Positions 60,279 to 64,000 of a DNA stretch of 64,000 nucleotides are shown here, one piece after another. A model generated the notes under the pieces. That model did no database searches. It was not told the DNA's origin and saw only the letters and a program-made list of their open reading frames with translations. Numbering within the stretch: the first letter of the stretch is position 1; each line of letters opens with the position of its first letter. The stretch comes from Thermovibrio sp. (GTDB taxonomy: Bacteria > Aquificota > Aquificia > Desulfurobacteriales > Desulfurobacteriaceae), in NCBI GenBank assembly GCA_015490195.1, contig WFYG01000044.1:30755-94754 (forward strand). Direction: 5' to 3'. A program made the translations under genes and the position numbers.

Positions 60279-60515
60279 ATGTGCGTGGGAGTTCCCATGA
60301 AGGTTGTTGAGATTAACTACCCCATGGCCGTTGCGGAGGCGAAAGGGGTTAGAAGAACTATCAGCCTTATGCTTCTTCCAGAAGATGAGGTTAAAGAGGG
60401 AGACTACGTGATGGTTCATGTAGGGAACGCTATAGAGAAGATAGACGAGAAGGCGGCAGAGGAGATATGGCAGGCGTTGGATGAGGTTCTTGAAGCCCTT
60501 GAAGGGGAAGGGTAA
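60279..60515 (+). CDS. hypC: Hydrogenase maturation factor HypC
   Basis: MCVGVPMKVVEINYPMAVAEAKGVRRTISLMLL; GDYVMVHVGNAIEKID. Confidence 0.95.
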   Translation: MCVGVPMKVVEINYPMAVAEAKGVRRTISLMLLPEDEVKEGDYVMVHVGNAIEKIDEKAAEEIWQALDEVLEALEGEG

Positions 60516-60865
60516 TGCACGAAACGTCTCTTGCAATGGGTCTTTTAGACTCCCTGAATCAGATGGCAGAGAAGGAAAAAGCAAAGAAGGTTTTAAAGGT
60601 TCGTGTAAAGATAGGGAAGCTTTCAGGAATTGTTGTTGACTCTTTCGTTTTTGCATTTAACGCCCTGAAAGAGCAGTTCCCAAAGTTAGCAGGAGCAGAG
60701 CTAATAGTTGAGGAGACGCCGATTCTCTACAGGTGTAACGAGTGTGGTAAGGAGTTTGAAGTTGAGACGGTTTTCTTTCCTGAGTGCCCCCAGTGTGGTT
60801 CTATAAATTTAAAACTCCTCTCAGGTGAAGAGCTTGAAGTTGTAGATGCTGAAATAGAGGTGTAG
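60515..60865 (+). CDS. hypA: Hydrogenase nickel chaperone HypA
   Basis: MHETSLAMGLLD; CNECGKEFE...CPQCGS zinc motif. Confidence 0.97.
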   Translation: MHETSLAMGLLDSLNQMAEKEKAKKVLKVRVKIGKLSGIVVDSFVFAFNALKEQFPKLAGAELIVEETPILYRCNECGKEFEVETVFFPECPQCGSINLKLLSGEELEVVDAEIEV

Positions 60866-61561
60866 ATGAGGGTTAAGGAGATATTCAACAGCGATTTTGC
60901 CGTTTACTATGAAAAGTTTATAAACAGGCTTTCAAGCCCTGTTCAGGTCAACAGATGGAGGAGAGCTCTAATAAGGGGAGCTCTCTCTGTAGTTCCAGAG
61001 CCTGAGGTTATAGTTGACTTCTGCTCCGGTGCCGGGAATATGGGGGAGCTCCTCCTTGAAGAAAAACCGGGAGTGAAAATTCTGAACTGTGATATAAGCA
61101 AACCGCTTCTTCATCTTGCCAGAGAGAGACTGGAAAATAGCGGCTATTATATATGTTCTGATAACAGATTTTTCCCTTTAAGAAATTCTGTAGTTGACGT
61201 TCTCTTTTCCTCTTTTTGCGTCAGGAATTCACCGGAACCGTATCTTACAGTTTCAGAGTCTTTGAGAGTTTTGAGAAAAGGTGGTGTTTGGGCTGTTCTT
61301 GATTTCTTCAAGCCCAATAAAGGAGACATGTTGTTTAAGTTGAACAACTACCTGTTTAAAAGCTTTATGAATTTGAGCCGCCTTATAACAAAGAGCAAAG
61401 AGGCCATTGATTACCTGTTTGAGTCTATAGAGAACTTCTTTACAATGTCTGAATTTGTTGCTCTCCTCAATAAAAGCGGCTTCAGGGTTCTGGCAGCTCA
61501 GGAATTCATGGGAGGGGTTGCAGGGGGAGTAATAGCGATAAAGGAGGTAGAAAATGTGTGA
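60866..61561 (+). CDS. SAM-dependent class I methyltransferase (UbiE-like)
   Basis: VIVDFCSGAGNMGELLL motif I; SFCVRNSPEPYLTVSESLRVLRKGGVWAVLDFFKP. Confidence 0.85.
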   Translation: MRVKEIFNSDFAVYYEKFINRLSSPVQVNRWRRALIRGALSVVPEPEVIVDFCSGAGNMGELLLEEKPGVKILNCDISKPLLHLARERLENSGYYICSDNRFFPLRNSVVDVLFSSFCVRNSPEPYLTVSESLRVLRKGGVWAVLDFFKPNKGDMLFKLNNYLFKSFMNLSRLITKSKEAIDYLFESIENFFTMSEFVALLNKSGFRVLAAQEFMGGVAGGVIAIKEVENV

Positions 61562-62318
61562 TGTATGCGGGTGCGGACAGCACGACCACAGCCACGAACA
61601 CGACCACTTTGTAGTTTCAGACGACACAACTAAGAGGAACGTTGAGATTAAGAAGAGTCTTTTGAGTGAGAACGAAAGGGTTGCACAGTCAAACAGGGAA
61701 CACTTTGACCGCCACGGGATTCTTGCCATAAACCTTATAAGCTCTCCGGGTTCTGGAAAGACGACTCTCCTTGAGAAGACCATTGAAGCCCTGAAAAATG
61801 AGCTGAAGATAGGAGTTCTTGAAGGAGACATTGAAACAGAAAGGGATGCTGAAAGGGTAAGGGCAAAAGGGGCTGCTGCTGTTCAGCTTACAACTGGAGG
61901 TGCCTGCCACCTTGAGGCTCCTTTAGTCCACAAAGGATTCCATGCCCTTGAGAAACAGATGGATGGCTACCCTGATGTCCTCTTTATTGAGAACGTTGGA
62001 AACCTTGTCTGCCCGTCTTCTTTCTACTTAGGAGAGCACATAAGGGTTGTTCTCATCTCCGTTCCTGAGGGTGAGGACAAGCCGGCCAAGTATCCGAAGG
62101 CCTTTAAAACGTCAGATGTTTTCATTATTACAAAGTCAGACCTCCTTCCCTACTTTGACTTTGACGTTGAGAAGGTAAAACAGGAAGCTCTCTCTCTCAA
62201 TCCGAACCTAAAGGTTTTTGTCGTTTCGGCAAAGACCGGTGAGGGTCTTGAAGATTGGTTCAACTTCCTGAGGGAGAAGGTTTCTGAGAAGAAGGGAGAG
62301 AAGGTTAGCGGGGGTTAG
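61554..62318 (+). CDS. hypB: Hydrogenase nickel-insertion GTPase HypB
   Basis: MCDVCGCGQHDHSHEHDH; NLISSPGSGKTTLLEKTI; IENVGNLVCPSSFYLGEH. Confidence 0.97.
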   Translation: MCDVCGCGQHDHSHEHDHFVVSDDTTKRNVEIKKSLLSENERVAQSNREHFDRHGILAINLISSPGSGKTTLLEKTIEALKNELKIGVLEGDIETERDAERVRAKGAAAVQLTTGGACHLEAPLVHKGFHALEKQMDGYPDVLFIENVGNLVCPSSFYLGEHIRVVLISVPEGEDKPAKYPKAFKTSDVFIITKSDLLPYFDFDVEKVKQEALSLNPNLKVFVVSAKTGEGLEDWFNFLREKVSEKKGEKVSGG

Positions 62319-62592
62319 AGCTCCCCGCCCTCTCCTTCTCCGGCCCCAAGTACTTTGACAGGTAGTCAACTATCTCCTTCTCCTCTTTCTCTGTTACCTC
62401 AAGGCCGTAGTCCTTCATCTCTTCAACTACGTCCTCCCACTCCTTCCTGCTTATTCCCTTTGACTCAATCAGGTTCTTAAGGCCGTGGCAGGCCTGACAC
62501 TTCCTCTCAACGAGGCATTTCCCCTTACCTTGGGGGAGCTCCCCTGCAGAGACGGCTGAAAAGAGGAAAAGGATAAGAACCGCTGCTCCCAC
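62305..62592 (-). CDS. Small c-type cytochrome, SorB-like
   Basis: Signal peptide and heme motif CQACH. Confidence 0.75.
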   Translation of the reverse strand: MGAAVLILFLFSAVSAGELPQGKGKCLVERKCQACHGLKNLIESKGISRKEWEDVVEEMKDYGLEVTEKEEKEIVDYLSKYLGPEKERAGSSNPR

Positions 62593-63803
62593 TAAACCAC
62601 CTCCAGCTCTACTCTATCAACGCCGTTCCACTCGTAACCTTTAGGGTTCCAGCGGGAAGTCCCGTCAAGGGGCTGTCCCCTTCCCCAGTCGTCAATGGCC
62701 CTTGAAAGGAGCTCCACTTTTCCCTTTCTAAGCCTCAAGTCGGCCTCCCAGAAGTACCAGCCGTATGGACCGTAGTCCTTGACTATCTTTGCCCTGAGCC
62801 AGCTATTCCCCCTATCCGCCGATACGTAAACCTCCCTGATCGGAACGGTTCCGTCGTTGAAGGCAACTCCCCTAACCTTTACGTTTCCGGACTTAACCCT
62901 GTCAAACTCCCTCGGGAAGAAAATTACAGACTTTGTTCTCATCCTCCAGTTTGGCCTGCTGTTTTTGGGGGTGAACTGCCTCGGGGAGAGCTCCCCCGGC
63001 TTAACGGGAAAGAGGGGAACCCTGTAGGCCTTCTGCTGGAACTTTGATGGGGTCTCAACGTGCGTCAGGCAGATTTCGGTGAGCCACTTTATGTTCATCG
63101 TTCCGTAGTAGCCGGGTATGACGAGCCTTACAGGTCCTCCGTGGACTGCCGGTATGGGCTCGCCGTTCATCTCAACGGCCAGAATTGCCCTCCTTACGGC
63201 GTCGTGGAAGGGAACGCTGTGGACGAAGTCAGGTCCTCTCCTAATGAGGGGCCTGTCCTTTCCGTCTGCGGTTATGAACCTTACAAACCTTGAAGGTTTC
63301 ACAGAGAGGTAGTCAAGGACGTCTGAAAGCCTCACCCCCTTCCACCTAACGTTTCCCATTCCTCCGTACTTCCACTGGGTTCCGGGGGTTTTGGCCTTTT
63401 TAGCGTAGAACGCTCTTCCGTTCCCTGAACACTGGAGGACGCAGGTAATCTCAACCATATCCATCTTCTTTAGCTCACCTACAGTTATCTTCCCCGGCCT
63501 CTCAACAAGCCCCGTAACCCTTACGCTCCAGCTGTCGTCAATGATGGGCGAGAGGGTGGCCATAAAGGAGTTGGGCCCAACTATCGGGAAGTGGTTCCTC
63601 GTAAAGAGTATCTCCTTCGGGGTAATCTCGTACTTCCTCAGAAGCTCAAGGGGAGTCTCCATAACGGCAAACCTTGGGCTGTGAACTATCATCCTCGGAT
63701 CCTTCCCGGGAATGGGAACGGCTTCTGCCCTTGCCGGCCCCCTTCCAAATGTAAAGAGTGCAGCGTAGAAAAGAGAAGCCTTAAGGAAATCTCTCCTGTC
63801 CAT
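62592..63803 (-). CDS. Sulfite oxidase-family molybdopterin enzyme, SorA/SoxC-like
   Basis: Tat motif RRDFLKAS; FTRNHFPIV; LQCSGNGR Mo-ligand cysteine; GGPVRLVIPGYYGTMNIKWLTEI. Confidence 0.88.
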   Translation of the reverse strand: MDRRDFLKASLFYAALFTFGRGPARAEAVPIPGKDPRMIVHSPRFAVMETPLELLRKYEITPKEILFTRNHFPIVGPNSFMATLSPIIDDSWSVRVTGLVERPGKITVGELKKMDMVEITCVLQCSGNGRAFYAKKAKTPGTQWKYGGMGNVRWKGVRLSDVLDYLSVKPSRFVRFITADGKDRPLIRRGPDFVHSVPFHDAVRRAILAVEMNGEPIPAVHGGPVRLVIPGYYGTMNIKWLTEICLTHVETPSKFQQKAYRVPLFPVKPGELSPRQFTPKNSRPNWRMRTKSVIFFPREFDRVKSGNVKVRGVAFNDGTVPIREVYVSADRGNSWLRAKIVKDYGPYGWYFWEADLRLRKGKVELLSRAIDDWGRGQPLDGTSRWNPKGYEWNGVDRVELEVV

Positions 63804-63871
63804 AACAGCTCCTTCCTCCTCCTTTCCGTTATTATATTATTTTCCCACACAGGAAAGCAGAGAGGTAACAG

Positions 63872-64000
63872 TTGAGGCTTCTAACCGCCGCACTTACCCT
63901 TCTTATTCCCGTTAACGCTTTTGCTTTAACACCTTCTCAGCTGAAAGTTCTAATACTGAAACGCTCTTTAAAGCTAAAAGTTAAGGAAGAGCAGGTTAAA
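63872..64000 (+). CDS. Signal-peptide-bearing hypothetical protein, 3' end truncated by window edge
   Basis: TTG start after GAGAGGT; LRLLTAALTLLIPVNAFALTPSQLKVLILKRSLKLKVKEEQVK open to window end. Confidence 0.45.
   Translation, partial: MRLLTAALTLLIPVNAFALTPSQLKVLILKRSLKLKVKEEQVK

Overview
Bacterial chromosome window, about 64 kb and gene-dense. Gene content (group 1 and FrhAGB-like NiFe hydrogenases, Sor-like sulfite dehydrogenase, fused Fe-S/molybdopterin oxidoreductase, flagellar genes, type I-B cas) suggests a thermophilic, hydrogen-oxidising, Aquificota/Desulfurobacteriaceae-like organism; that assignment is inference. Main blocks: (1) type I-B cas operon (cas8 cut by the left edge, then cas7-5-3-4-1-2) followed by a 25-repeat CRISPR array; (2) flgK-flgL and housekeeping genes; (3) secA, preceded by a small exported ORF; (4) degP, sigma-70 factor, motA and two motB genes; (5) groESL with an exact CIRCE element; (6) a large hydrogenase locus (hypF, FrhAGB-like, ArsR regulator, hyaABCD, hypCAB) and a SorAB-like pair. 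Best candidate for an undescribed system: an 89-90 aa signal-peptide-bearing ORF directly upstream of secA. It ends ...FPPRASPPSA*, and the codons for R-A-S-P-P (28024-28036) are a perfect 13-nt reverse complement of the secA Shine-Dalgarno region (28083-28095). This is the architecture expected of a SecM/ApcA/ApdA-type arrest peptide controlling secA. Other notable signals: strong over-representation of GAGCTC/GGAGCTCC; sigma-28-type promoters at flgK, motA and an orphan structured ncRNA; a 57-aa membrane ORF whose stop codon lies in the terminal CRISPR repeat; terminator-like hairpins in CRISPR spacers; an MscS-like channel lacking its cytoplasmic cage; a catalytically degenerate Xer-like protein; and paired palindromes at the hydrogenase promoter. 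All counts and alignments were done by eye.
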